A stretch of 31,497 nucleotides of DNA from JBGCED01 sp045106055 (GTDB taxonomy: Bacteria; Pseudomonadota; Alphaproteobacteria; CBDDJK01): assembly GCA_045106055.1 (NCBI GenBank), contig JBGCED010000124.1, positions 1-31,497 of the forward strand, in the 5' to 3' direction. Below are positions 1 to 6,628 of the stretch, piece after piece. A program made the translations under genes and the position numbers. Under the pieces are notes generated by a model, which was not told the DNA's origin, did no database searches, and was given only the letters and a program-made list of their open reading frames with translations. The first letter of the stretch is position 1. Each line of letters opens with the position of its first letter.

Positions 1-1275
1 CAATAACTGCTCTGCCTTGATCATGGCTTGTTTTTGGACAAGCTGGTGCGGGGAAGTGCTTTTTGCGTGGGCATCATTTAGCATTTCATTCATTGCCGCC
101 ACCAGCAGCCCCGCCGAACCCGTTGCAAAATCCCACACAAAGGAATCCTGATGAACCCGTGCCAATCTCACCAGCAAGCTTGCAACATAAGAAGGGGTTA
201 GCACCACATCATTTAATTTATCTTGGGTGAAGCCAAACCAATTATACATTTCATTAAATAATTTGCCTGTAAAATCAGTGGTTAACCCAATTTTATAATA
301 AATCCCCAGATCATCTATGATTTTTTCAAATACCCGTTTAAGCTGACTTTTGCCATTATGAACCTTGTTGATGTTATCGGTAAGCAAGGTGATTTGTAAG
401 GTGCGGATGATTAAATCGCGCTTTTCATTTGGGATTTGCTTCTCGCTCAAAAAAGCTTTAATTTTGCGGGTGATGATATGACCATCTGTGTTATCGGTTT
501 CGGTGCTGGATTTTAAATCTTCTTTTTTAAGCGGGGCAACCTTGCCGGGAATGCCCAGCGTGGCAATGATTGATGCTGCGACCAAATAAACGCGATCATC
601 TTCCCCCAGCCCTTTTTCATTTTGATAAATATCATTATTAAGCTTCACCAAGCTTACATCAATTTCCCTTTCGCGCTGTGCCTTTAACCGCGCCAGCGCG
701 TCAGGCGATAGCTGCAAATCCCGTATTTTTTGGGTAAATTCATCAAAATATGCGGGGGCTAGAAACGATAAATCATTATAATCGCCAACCTTTTGACCCG
801 CGCCCAAATTGGCTTTTGATACAAAATAAACCCCGATTTCATGCTGGATATCCCCGCGTTCATCCTTATAACCTGTAATGCCAATCGCGATGATTTCAGT
901 GTAACGGGTATGATGCAAAATGGCATTTGCATAATGCACCGCGCCATTTACCGCATAGCCATTAATATTCGCCGAATGGGGTTCGTTTTGGCTGTTTCTG
1001 TTTTCAACTTGACCATTGGCATCAAGCTTGGCAAGCTTGCCTTTATAACCCTTATATTCAATCAGAACAGGAAAATAATCAGTGTTTGAATCTTGTAATA
1101 ATAATTTTGCATCGGGGATATTGCCGCCCTTACCGTCCGTTTTGCTGCGATAGTAGCTAAGCGCATTTTTAATTTCGGTATTTAGACCTTCTTGTCCCAG
1201 CTTATAATCCAGCCCATGGGCTTTAAGCCAGCCATTTGCCATATCTGCGATGTTGGGTTCAATCGATTGTGCCAT
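1..1275 (-). CDS. Restriction-modification protein, N-terminal nuclease plus HsdM-like N6-adenine methylase (partial, runs off the left edge)
   Basis: The minus-strand frame is open from the start to base 1, so only the first 425 residues are visible. Near the N terminus Pro54-Asp55 is followed by Glu73-x-Lys75 (IEYK), which fits a PD-(D/E)xK nuclease core. A helical region follows, then VVLTPSYVASLLVRLARV (residues 357-374, like methylase motif X) and DFATGSAGLL (382-391, like the SAM-binding motif I of HsdM and type IIG enzymes). The catalytic Asn-Pro-Pro-Tyr motif and the target-recognition domain should lie beyond the edge. I infer a single-chain restriction-modification enzyme or a methylase subunit with an added nuclease-like domain. 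An ATG at 1290 would add five residues but has no ribosome site; GGAAG at 1284-1288 lies 8 bases before the ATG at 1275. The gene starts 23 bases after the amiC stop, so it may be read from the amiC transcript. Confidence 0.8.
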   Translation of the reverse strand, partial: MAQSIEPNIADMANGWLKAHGLDYKLGQEGLNTEIKNALSYYRSKTDGKGGNIPDAKLLLQDSNTDYFPVLIEYKGYKGKLAKLDANGQVENRNSQNEPHSANINGYAVNGAVHYANAILHHTRYTEIIAIGITGYKDERGDIQHEIGVYFVSKANLGAGQKVGDYNDLSFLAPAYFDEFTQKIRDLQLSPDALARLKAQREREIDVSLVKLNNDIYQNEKGLGEDDRVYLVAASIIATLGIPGKVAPLKKEDLKSSTETDNTDGHIITRKIKAFLSEKQIPNEKRDLIIRTLQITLLTDNINKVHNGKSQLKRVFEKIIDDLGIYYKIGLTTDFTGKLFNEMYNWFGFTQDKLNDVVLTPSYVASLLVRLARVHQDSFVWDFATGSAGLLVAAMNEMLNDAHAKSTSPHQLVQKQAMIKAEQLL

Positions 1276-1283
1276 TTTCAGTT

Positions 1284-1288
1284 CTTCC
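1284..1288 (-). promoter_or_regulatory. Ribosome binding site that decides the start of the restriction-modification gene
   Basis: GGAAG on the minus strand lies 8 bases before the ATG at 1275. The upstream in-frame ATG at 1290 overlaps this site and has no purine-rich stretch of its own, so 1275 is the better start. Confidence 0.5.
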
Positions 1289-1298
1289 ATAGATCATA

Positions 1299-2576
1299 TT
1301 ATAAATCATCATTTAATCTTTTTTCGCGTTCAAAATAGGCGTTGGCGGCTTTGGTAAGCGCATTGCCGATTGCTTGTAAATAATCTTTGCGGCGTAAATT
1401 TGCTTCATCTTGGCTGTTGGATAAATAGCCAAGTTCGATTAATACAGACGGGATATTGGGCGATTTTAACACCGCAAAGCCTGCAAAACGATGGGGATTG
1501 CGCAGCGTCTTTACATTGGATGGCAGGGAATTTACCAGCATTTCGGCGTAATGCCATGATCCCTCATTCACGGATTGCTGGGCAAGATCAATTAAAATTG
1601 ATGAGACTTCGGGCGTATATTCATCCAAATTCGCCCCTGCAATTAAATCCGATTTATTTTCTTTGGTGGCAAGCGCGGCGGCTTCTTTATCACTTGCCTT
1701 GTCGGAAAGCGTATAGATTGAAAAACCGCGAAATTGCTTTTTCTCGTGGCTGTCAGCATGAAGTGAAATAAATAAATCCGCTTGCAGATTTTGCGCAATG
1801 TCATAGCGTTTGCGCAGGGGGATAAAAATATCGCGATCACGGGTTAGGGCAACTTCGTAATTGCCGCTTTCCTGCATCTTTTGCTGGATGATCTTTGCTG
1901 CGGTTAAGACAATATTTTTCTCGTAAATGCCAGAACGGCTGATCGCGCCTGGATCAACGCCGCCATGACCTGGATCAATCACAATAAGCGGCTTTGCGCG
2001 CCGCTGGTTTGGAACGGGCCTTAATAGCGGGCTGGGCGCGCTTAAACTTGCCTGATCCAGCCCTTGCGAATAAGCTTCCCAATTTTCGGATTTAACCGAT
2101 AATAAAGGGCCTGCTTGCGCAACAAGATCAATCACCAGCCGTGCGCCAACCCCATCATTTTGAGGGATGGAAAAATGCGATTTAAGCTTTGCCGCCGCAT
2201 CCAGATCAATCACCACCCGCGTAATGCCAGGCTTGAACAGCCCAACGCGGTATCCCTGCATAATGCCGCGATTAATGCCTTGCCCCTTTGAATTTTGGCT
2301 GTTTGCGCCCTGCCATTCAAGCTCTGGCAAATCAATCACCAAGCGGTTTGGATTGCCAAGGGTGAAAATATGATAAGGTAACTGCACATCAGATTCAATG
2401 ACAAAGCGGCTGATATTGTCTTGTGCGCCGCTTCGAATGTCCAGCACCTTACCAAAGGGGGCAGCAACAGCCGCGCTTGCCATCAAAAACACGCATAATA
2501 TAGCGCACACCGCATAAAGAATTGGGCGCATTTCAAACTTAATAAAGGCAATGGGCGTATGGGCTGCGATCATCAT
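1299..2576 (-). CDS. amiC: N-acetylmuramoyl-L-alanine amidase, AmiC-like (AMIN domain plus Amidase_3)
   Basis: This is a periplasmic zinc amidase that cuts the bond between N-acetylmuramic acid and L-Ala of peptidoglycan, which helps daughter-cell separation. A hydrophobic export signal ends near AAVAAP (residue 40). Residues about 41-155 form an AMIN-like beta domain that targets peptidoglycan. The catalytic domain begins at about 196: IDPGHGG with His204, YEKN with Glu219 and SLHADS with His273 are the zinc ligands, and IELGYLSN supplies the catalytic Glu381. The length of 425 residues is usual for AmiC. The start at 2576 gives a long N-terminal region before the signal; the ATG at 2531 (MRPILYAV) gives a more typical signal peptide, and neither has a strong ribosome site. 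The gene is divergent from the dehydratase-like gene. In related bacteria amiC and rne are often divergent neighbours, whereas here about 4 kb lies between them. Confidence 0.95.
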   Translation of the reverse strand: MMIAAHTPIAFIKFEMRPILYAVCAILCVFLMASAAVAAPFGKVLDIRSGAQDNISRFVIESDVQLPYHIFTLGNPNRLVIDLPELEWQGANSQNSKGQGINRGIMQGYRVGLFKPGITRVVIDLDAAAKLKSHFSIPQNDGVGARLVIDLVAQAGPLLSVKSENWEAYSQGLDQASLSAPSPLLRPVPNQRRAKPLIVIDPGHGGVDPGAISRSGIYEKNIVLTAAKIIQQKMQESGNYEVALTRDRDIFIPLRKRYDIAQNLQADLFISLHADSHEKKQFRGFSIYTLSDKASDKEAAALATKENKSDLIAGANLDEYTPEVSSILIDLAQQSVNEGSWHYAEMLVNSLPSNVKTLRNPHRFAGFAVLKSPNIPSVLIELGYLSNSQDEANLRRKDYLQAIGNALTKAANAYFEREKRLNDDL

Positions 2577-2628
2577 TCTTTTTATTTAAAGTTTTTTTGC
2601 GGATATATAAAGTAAAAATCATTTTTTC

Positions 2629-2658
2629 TTGACGATTTAAAGCAAATAAGGCTTGTTA
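2629..2658 (+). promoter_or_regulatory. Possible sigma70-type promoter for the dehydratase/alcohol dehydrogenase pair
   Basis: TTGACG at 2629-2634 is a good -35 element. The best -10 after 18 bases is TTGTTA, which is poor. The position, in the 118-base gap between divergent genes and before the first plus-strand gene, is right for a promoter. Confidence 0.3.
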
Positions 2659-2682
2659 AGTTTCATCATCATCAAAAGGGTT

Positions 2683-2687
2683 AAGGA
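2683..2687 (+). promoter_or_regulatory. Ribosome binding site that decides the start of the dehydratase-like gene
   Basis: AAGGA lies 7 bases before the ATG at 2695. The open frame extends further upstream to a TTG at 2653, but that codon has no such site and would add residues without a match to the fold. Confidence 0.75.
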
Positions 2688-2694
2688 TAATATT

Positions 2695-3885
2695 ATGAAA
2701 GTTGCATCGGTTGAAAGCTTTATTGTGGGCAATCCGCCGCCATCCTTTGGCGGAAAATATTTTATTTTTGTAAAAGTCACCACGGCGTGCGGCATTAGCG
2801 GCATTGGCGAGGTTTATTCCCCTGCCTTTCACCCAACCGCTGTAACCGCCATGATTGAAGATGTCGCAGATCGCGTGCTGATTGGCAGTGATCCATTTTT
2901 GATTGAGCAATTTACCCGCACCCTTTATGGGCGGGGATTTTCGCTGCGCCCTGATCCCACCATGTCATCCATTCAAAGCGGTTTGGAAATTGCCTTGTGG
3001 GATATTAAGGGAAAAGCATTGGATCAGCCCGTGCATCAGCTGCTGGGGGGGCGGGTAAGAGACCGCGTGCGGGCATATACTTATCTTTATCCTGAACCAT
3101 CAGATTACCAAGCTTGCCGCATTTATGAAGACCCTGATATGGCAGCAGAGCGCGCCCTGCATTATTTATCCATGGGCTTTACGGGGATTAAATTTGATCC
3201 TGCGGGCGGCTATACACGGCATGACCCACGGCAATTATCGCTGGTGGAATTAAACCGCAGCGAACAATTTGTAATTAAATTGCGGGCAGCGGTTGGCGAT
3301 AAAGCGGATTTATTATTTGGCACGCATGGGCAGATGACCCCCGCAGGGGCAGCGCGGCTTGCAAAGCGGCTTGAAGCATCAGACCCGCTATGGTTTGAAG
3401 AACCCGTCCCCCCCGATCGCCCCGAAGAAATGGCACAAATTGCCCGCAAAACCAGCATTCCGATCGCAACGGGCGAGCGGCTGGTTAGCAAATATGAATT
3501 TGCCCGCGTGCTGGAATTGCGCGCTGCGGCGATTCTACAGCCCGCCCTTGGCAGGGTTGGCGGATTGTGGGAGGCAAAGAAAATCGCCGCCATGGCGGAA
3601 GCCTTTCATGTGCAGATGGCACCCCATCTTTATTGCGGGCCGGTGGAGGGGGCAGCAAATGTGCATTTTGCCGCAACCTTGCCCAATTTCCTGATTTTGG
3701 AATCAATCGAGGATTGGGGCGGCTTTCATGCTAAAATTCTTAAAAAGCCGATGAAATTTGATCAAGGCTATGTTGAAGTGCCAATGGCGCCAGGCCTTGG
3801 CATTGAACTTGATGAAGATGTGGCGCGCGCAAACCCCTATCTGGGGCAGCAGCTGCATCTTGATATGCACCCGATCACCGATTGA
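2695..3885 (+). CDS. Enolase-superfamily (mandelate racemase/muconate lactonizing type) sugar-acid dehydratase-like protein
   Basis: The 396-residue product has the two-domain layout of the superfamily: an N-terminal capping domain (about 1-115, with GIGEVYSP) and a C-terminal barrel. Visible active-site positions are Lys166 (GIKFDP), Glu235 (WFEEPVPP), Glu261 (ATGERL) and His311 (APHLYCGP). These are the landmarks of the galactonate and mannonate dehydratase branches, so dehydration of an aldonic acid is a reasonable guess, but the substrate is unknown. The third metal ligand, usually Asp in a Asp-x-His motif at the end of strand 3, is Gly209 here (FGTHGQMTP). I believe relatives in other alphaproteobacteria share this, but cannot check it. 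The alcohol dehydrogenase gene follows after 18 bases, with its own AAGGA site, so the two are probably one operon. The ATG at 2695 is chosen on the ribosome site. Confidence 0.88.
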   Translation: MKVASVESFIVGNPPPSFGGKYFIFVKVTTACGISGIGEVYSPAFHPTAVTAMIEDVADRVLIGSDPFLIEQFTRTLYGRGFSLRPDPTMSSIQSGLEIALWDIKGKALDQPVHQLLGGRVRDRVRAYTYLYPEPSDYQACRIYEDPDMAAERALHYLSMGFTGIKFDPAGGYTRHDPRQLSLVELNRSEQFVIKLRAAVGDKADLLFGTHGQMTPAGAARLAKRLEASDPLWFEEPVPPDRPEEMAQIARKTSIPIATGERLVSKYEFARVLELRAAAILQPALGRVGGLWEAKKIAAMAEAFHVQMAPHLYCGPVEGAANVHFAATLPNFLILESIEDWGGFHAKILKKPMKFDQGYVEVPMAPGLGIELDEDVARANPYLGQQLHLDMHPITD

Positions 3886-3903
3886 AATTAAGGATAATAA
3901 GCC

Positions 3904-5004
3904 ATGGTAAAAGCAGCGATCTGCCGTGAATTTAAGCAGGATTTATCAATAGAAGACATTACACTTGATCCCCCCGCAGCGGGCGAGGTTCAGGTCAAAA
4001 TCAAAGCCTGCGCGATCTGTCACAGTGATTTATTTTATATGGATGGCGCGTGGGGCGGGGAACTGCCCGCAATTTATGGACATGAAGCGGTGGGCATTGT
4101 CAGCGCGCTTGGCGCGGGGGTAAGCGATTTCACCCTTGGCGAGCGGGTGCTGGTCACCCTTATTCGCGCTTGCGGCAAATGCACCCCCTGCCTTGAAGGA
4201 TCGCAAGTGCTATGTTCACATAAATTTGAATTGGATCATAAAAGCCCAATCAAAGATCAGCAAGGCAATGCCGTTACCCACGGGCTTAGAACCGCCGCTT
4301 TTGCGGAATCGGTGGTGGTGGATCAATCGCAGCTTGTTGCGCTATCCGATCATATCGGTCCTGTGGATATTAAGGATTCGGTGGCTTGCTTGCTGTCTTG
4401 CGGGGTGATTACAGGGCTTGGTGCGGTCGTCAATACCGCCAAAATGCAATTTGGGGCTAAGGTCGCGGTGATTGGCTGCGGCGGGGTGGGGCTTAATATC
4501 ATTCAAGGCGCATTCTTAACAGGCGCAGCAGAAATCATTGCGATTGACATTGAACCCACCAAGCTTGAAACAGCAAAACAATTTGGCGCAACCAATATCA
4601 TTAATTCAAAAACAGATGATGTTGAAATGCTGGTGAAGGATTACACAGCAGGAGAGCGGCTGGATTATGTCTTTGTTAGCGTTGGGGTCAAGGCTGCGTT
4701 TGACCAAGCCCTAAAGTTATTGGGGCGGCGCGGCAAAATGATTCTGGTGGGAATGCCGCCAAGCGGGGTTGAAGCGGTTTATGATCCTGGCATGATGGCT
4801 TCGCTGGATCACCATATTATTGGCAGCAAAATGGGCGATACGATGCTTGCGCTTGATATGCCCAAATTGCTTAGCCTTTACCGCCATAACCGCCTAAAGC
4901 TTGATGAATTGGTATCACATTGTTACCCGCTTGACCAAATCAACCACGCCATCGCCGAAGTTCGCCAAGGCAAAATCCTCAGAAATGTCATTTTAATGGA
5001 ATGA
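3904..5004 (+). CDS. Zinc-dependent alcohol dehydrogenase, medium-chain (MDR) family
   Basis: This is a cytoplasmic NAD(P)-linked oxidoreductase of 366 residues. Catalytic zinc ligands are Cys39 (AICHSD), His60-Glu61 (GHEAVG) and probably Cys166 (LLSCGVITG). Structural zinc ligands are the four cysteines Cys90, Cys93, Cys96 and Cys104. The nucleotide-binding fold has VAVIGCGGVGL followed by an Asp at the end of the next strand (IIAIDIEP), which favours NAD over NADP. The TTGLGAV-type segment (here ITGLGAV) resembles class III glutathione-dependent formaldehyde dehydrogenases and related alcohol dehydrogenases, but the protein is not close enough to assign a substrate. AAGGA at 3890-3894 sits 9 bases before the ATG. 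It follows the dehydratase-like gene by 18 bases, so it may oxidise or reduce a related sugar-acid or alcohol metabolite; that link is inference. Confidence 0.92.
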   Translation: MVKAAICREFKQDLSIEDITLDPPAAGEVQVKIKACAICHSDLFYMDGAWGGELPAIYGHEAVGIVSALGAGVSDFTLGERVLVTLIRACGKCTPCLEGSQVLCSHKFELDHKSPIKDQQGNAVTHGLRTAAFAESVVVDQSQLVALSDHIGPVDIKDSVACLLSCGVITGLGAVVNTAKMQFGAKVAVIGCGGVGLNIIQGAFLTGAAEIIAIDIEPTKLETAKQFGATNIINSKTDDVEMLVKDYTAGERLDYVFVSVGVKAAFDQALKLLGRRGKMILVGMPPSGVEAVYDPGMMASLDHHIIGSKMGDTMLALDMPKLLSLYRHNRLKLDELVSHCYPLDQINHAIAEVRQGKILRNVILME

Positions 5005-5039
5005 TGTTTTGTTTCATAAGCTTAGCCAAGCAATAAGGA

Positions 5040-5069
5040 TTGACGCAGTAAATATTTTATTATTATACT
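5040..5069 (+). promoter_or_regulatory. Likely sigma70-type promoter
   Basis: TTGACG at 5040-5045 and TATACT at 5064-5069 are separated by 18 bases in a very AT-rich stretch. A start point near 5076 would put the 22-bp repeats in the untranslated leader of the small membrane-protein gene at 5148. It is the best promoter match I found in the window. Confidence 0.6.
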
Positions 5070-5071
5070 AA

Positions 5072-5137
5072 GAATATTGCAAAAAAGGATTGGGAATATT
5101 GCAAAAAAGGATTGGGAATATTGTAAAAAAGGATAAG
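5072..5137 (+). repeat. Three tandem copies of a 22-bp repeat in a leader region
   Basis: The units begin with GAATATTG at 5072, 5094 and 5116. The first two are identical apart from their edges; the third has T for C after GAATATTG and drifts at its end. Each contains AAAAAAGGAT, which looks like a ribosome binding site but has no start codon suitably placed after it. The array lies between the promoter at 5040 and the gene at 5148. Confidence 0.9.
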
Positions 5138-5147
5138 GGGGCGTGTT

Positions 5148-5486
5148 GTGATTGGGGGAATGGTGCGTATTTTGGGGTATATTTTGCTGTTTGGGGCGGT
5201 GTTTTGCCTGCTTATCCTGCTCTATTTAAAAATGGTCGGGCTTGATATAACCCAGCCATTGGTGCTAACATGGCAAATGGTGCATCAGCCCAGCCTAAGC
5301 CTATATGAAAAGCTGATCCATGATGATCTTGGGATGCAATCCTTGTGGCAAAGTTTAATCGCCCCCTTGTTAATGCTGCCCGCTTGGATTATTTTAAGCT
5401 TGAAAGCGATGTTTCTGGGGTTCTTTGCCGCGATATGCTTGAAAATATCAAACAAACGCAAACGCCGAATGATTCGCCCAATATAA
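5148..5486 (+). CDS. Small membrane protein of unknown function
   Basis: I do not recognise this 112-residue product. It has one hydrophobic segment at about residues 8-27, a polar loop (about 32-66) and a second long hydrophobic segment at about 68-98, then a basic tail (SNKRKRRMIR) that should face the cytoplasm. The chosen start is GTG at 5148, preceded by AAGGGGG at 5135-5141 with 6 bases between; the ATG at 5160 has G-rich sequence directly against it, which is too close. It has its own promoter-like sequence and a repeat-bearing leader, so it may be transcribed apart from the alcohol dehydrogenase 143 bases upstream. The flavin reductase gene follows after 46 bases. The product shows no catalytic motif. 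The frame is open and hydrophobic in a way chance frames rarely are, so I think it is real. Confidence 0.65.
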   Translation: MIGGMVRILGYILLFGAVFCLLILLYLKMVGLDITQPLVLTWQMVHQPSLSLYEKLIHDDLGMQSLWQSLIAPLLMLPAWIILSLKAMFLGFFAAICLKISNKRKRRMIRPI

Positions 5487-5532
5487 TTTATACCTTATCT
5501 TAAGAAACCCGAATGAAAGATCATGGCTTAAT

Positions 5533-6036
5533 ATGCAATTTGAACCCCCGCACCCAAATGGCTTGAAGCTGCGCGCCAGCTTTGGCAAATTTGCAACGGG
5601 CGTGACCATTGTCTCGGCAATTTCCAAGGCTGGGAAGCCTGTTGGCTTTACCGCAAATTCCTTTACCTCTGTATCCCTAGACCCTGCCTTATTATTGGTT
5701 GCCATCGGCAAGGATAATAAATTGCATGAAGTTTTTGAAACGGCGGCGCATTTTGCCATATCCATATTGCAGCAAAATCAACAGACCATATCGAATCAAT
5801 TTGCAAATCCCAACGGCATGCGCTTTGAAGCATTGGAGAATGATGGCGGGCTTTCCCCTTATATTGGTCCATTTGGCTTGCCGCTCATTCCTGATGCGCT
5901 TGCATGGTTTTGCTGTGAGAGCGAGCGCGTCATTGAAGCGGGCGATCATAGCCTGTTAATCGGCAAGATTTTGCAGCATGGCGAGGCGCAGGCATCCAAC
6001 GCCCCGCTAATTTATTGGAACGGTCAATATCTATAA
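5533..6036 (+). CDS. Flavin reductase-like protein (FMN-binding split barrel)
   Basis: The 167-residue product matches the HpaC/RutF-type flavin reductase family, which uses NAD(P)H to reduce FMN or FAD and passes it to a partner monooxygenase. Visible signatures are FATGVTIVSA (residues 20-29), the flavin-binding stretch GFTANSFTSVSLDP (38-51) with LLLVAIG after it, and Gly137-Asp138-His139 (GDHSLLIGKI) near the C terminus. The length is typical. No monooxygenase gene is present nearby, so the reduced flavin may serve an enzyme encoded elsewhere, or the protein may have another role. The ATG at 5533 has only a weak purine run (GAAAGA at about 5514) and 19 bases of spacing, so the start is less certain than the family. 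It ends the accessory block before the rne leader. Confidence 0.9.
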   Translation: MQFEPPHPNGLKLRASFGKFATGVTIVSAISKAGKPVGFTANSFTSVSLDPALLLVAIGKDNKLHEVFETAAHFAISILQQNQQTISNQFANPNGMRFEALENDGGLSPYIGPFGLPLIPDALAWFCCESERVIEAGDHSLLIGKILQHGEAQASNAPLIYWNGQYL

Positions 6037-6128
6037 GTTTGATTTTTAGCTTGTATTTATGGTCAAACGCCCTTAAATTCATTTTTGAGATTTTATCCGC
6101 ACTTGTTTCAAGCTTGATGAAATTAATG

Positions 6129-6151
6129 CCCAAACCCGTTAAATGTTTGGG
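6129..6151 (+). terminator. Inverted repeat, possible weak terminator of the accessory block
   Basis: CCCAAAC (6129-6135) and GTTTGGG (6145-6151) are perfect 7-base arms with a 9-base loop. Only a short T run (TTTT at 6161-6164) follows, 9 bases later, so it would be a weak terminator at best. It lies 93 bases after the flavin reductase stop. Confidence 0.3.
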
Positions 6152-6159
6152 ATCGGCAT

Positions 6160-6201
6160 CTTTTGTAAGATAATTAATATCTTTTGTAAGATAATTAATA
6201 T
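6160..6201 (+). repeat. Perfect 21-bp tandem duplication in the rne leader
   Basis: The unit at 6160-6180, beginning CTTTTGTAAG and ending ATTAATAT, is repeated exactly at 6181-6201. It is AT-rich and has no coding role that I can see. Confidence 0.95.
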
Positions 6202-6508
6202 TGCTTGAAGCAAACAGCGAACAAGATTTAAACCCTTAACCAATTTGCAAGGTTAAAATAAAACGCCATATTTGACGATCAAAGATAAATTGAATGATCC
6301 TGATGCTTTTTTAACAGCGCTTGCTTTCACTTTGATTTGATATTCAAACCTATGATGGCACAGGATTTTAATGAAGTGACCATATTCACAAAAGACATCA
6401 AGGCAATTTACAATGCGATCGGTTTGATCCTTATGCGTTTTACCGCATCGGCTCATGCTGTGCGCAGCCTTAGGCATGATTTTGCGAATAGGGCTGCATT
6501 CAATCCTT

Positions 6509-6537
6509 ATCGCGCGCCTTTATCAATATTGCGCGAT
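6509..6537 (+). other. Inverted repeat in the rne leader
   Basis: ATCGCGC (6509-6515) and GCGCGAT (6531-6537) are perfect 7-base arms around a 15-base AT-rich loop, followed by TTT. The hairpin ends 91 bases before the rne start. It could be a structured RNase E target in the leader or an early terminator; the sequence alone does not decide. Confidence 0.4.
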
Positions 6538-6628
6538 TTTACGCTGATCTTTAATCCTTTTTATTTCTTAATCTTGCAGCAACCCTTATTAAGTGCCAAT
6601 TGGGCGCTTGCAAGAACAGGAATATATA

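Larger units (their letters stand above)
6037..6628 (+). other. 592-base gene-free region, probable leader of rne
   Basis: No convincing gene is present; an open frame crossing 6337-6690 has no family match and runs into rne in another frame. The region holds an inverted repeat at 6129-6151, a 21-bp direct duplication at 6160-6201, a small dyad TTTGA-TAT-TCAAA at 6336-6348, a GCTG/CAGC hairpin followed by GCCTTAGGC at about 6456-6474, and a second long hairpin at 6509-6537. I see TTGACG at 6272-6277 but no good -10 after it. In E. coli the rne leader (about 360 bases) lets RNase E control its own message; a similar role here is inference. Confidence 0.55.

Noticed and set aside
5072..5137. 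Possible CRISPR array
   Set aside because: The 22-bp units are directly adjacent with no spacers, so it is a simple tandem repeat.
1..6628. Prophage or transposon origin of the accessory block
   Set aside because: No integrase, transposase, terminal inverted repeats or target-site duplications are visible in this window.
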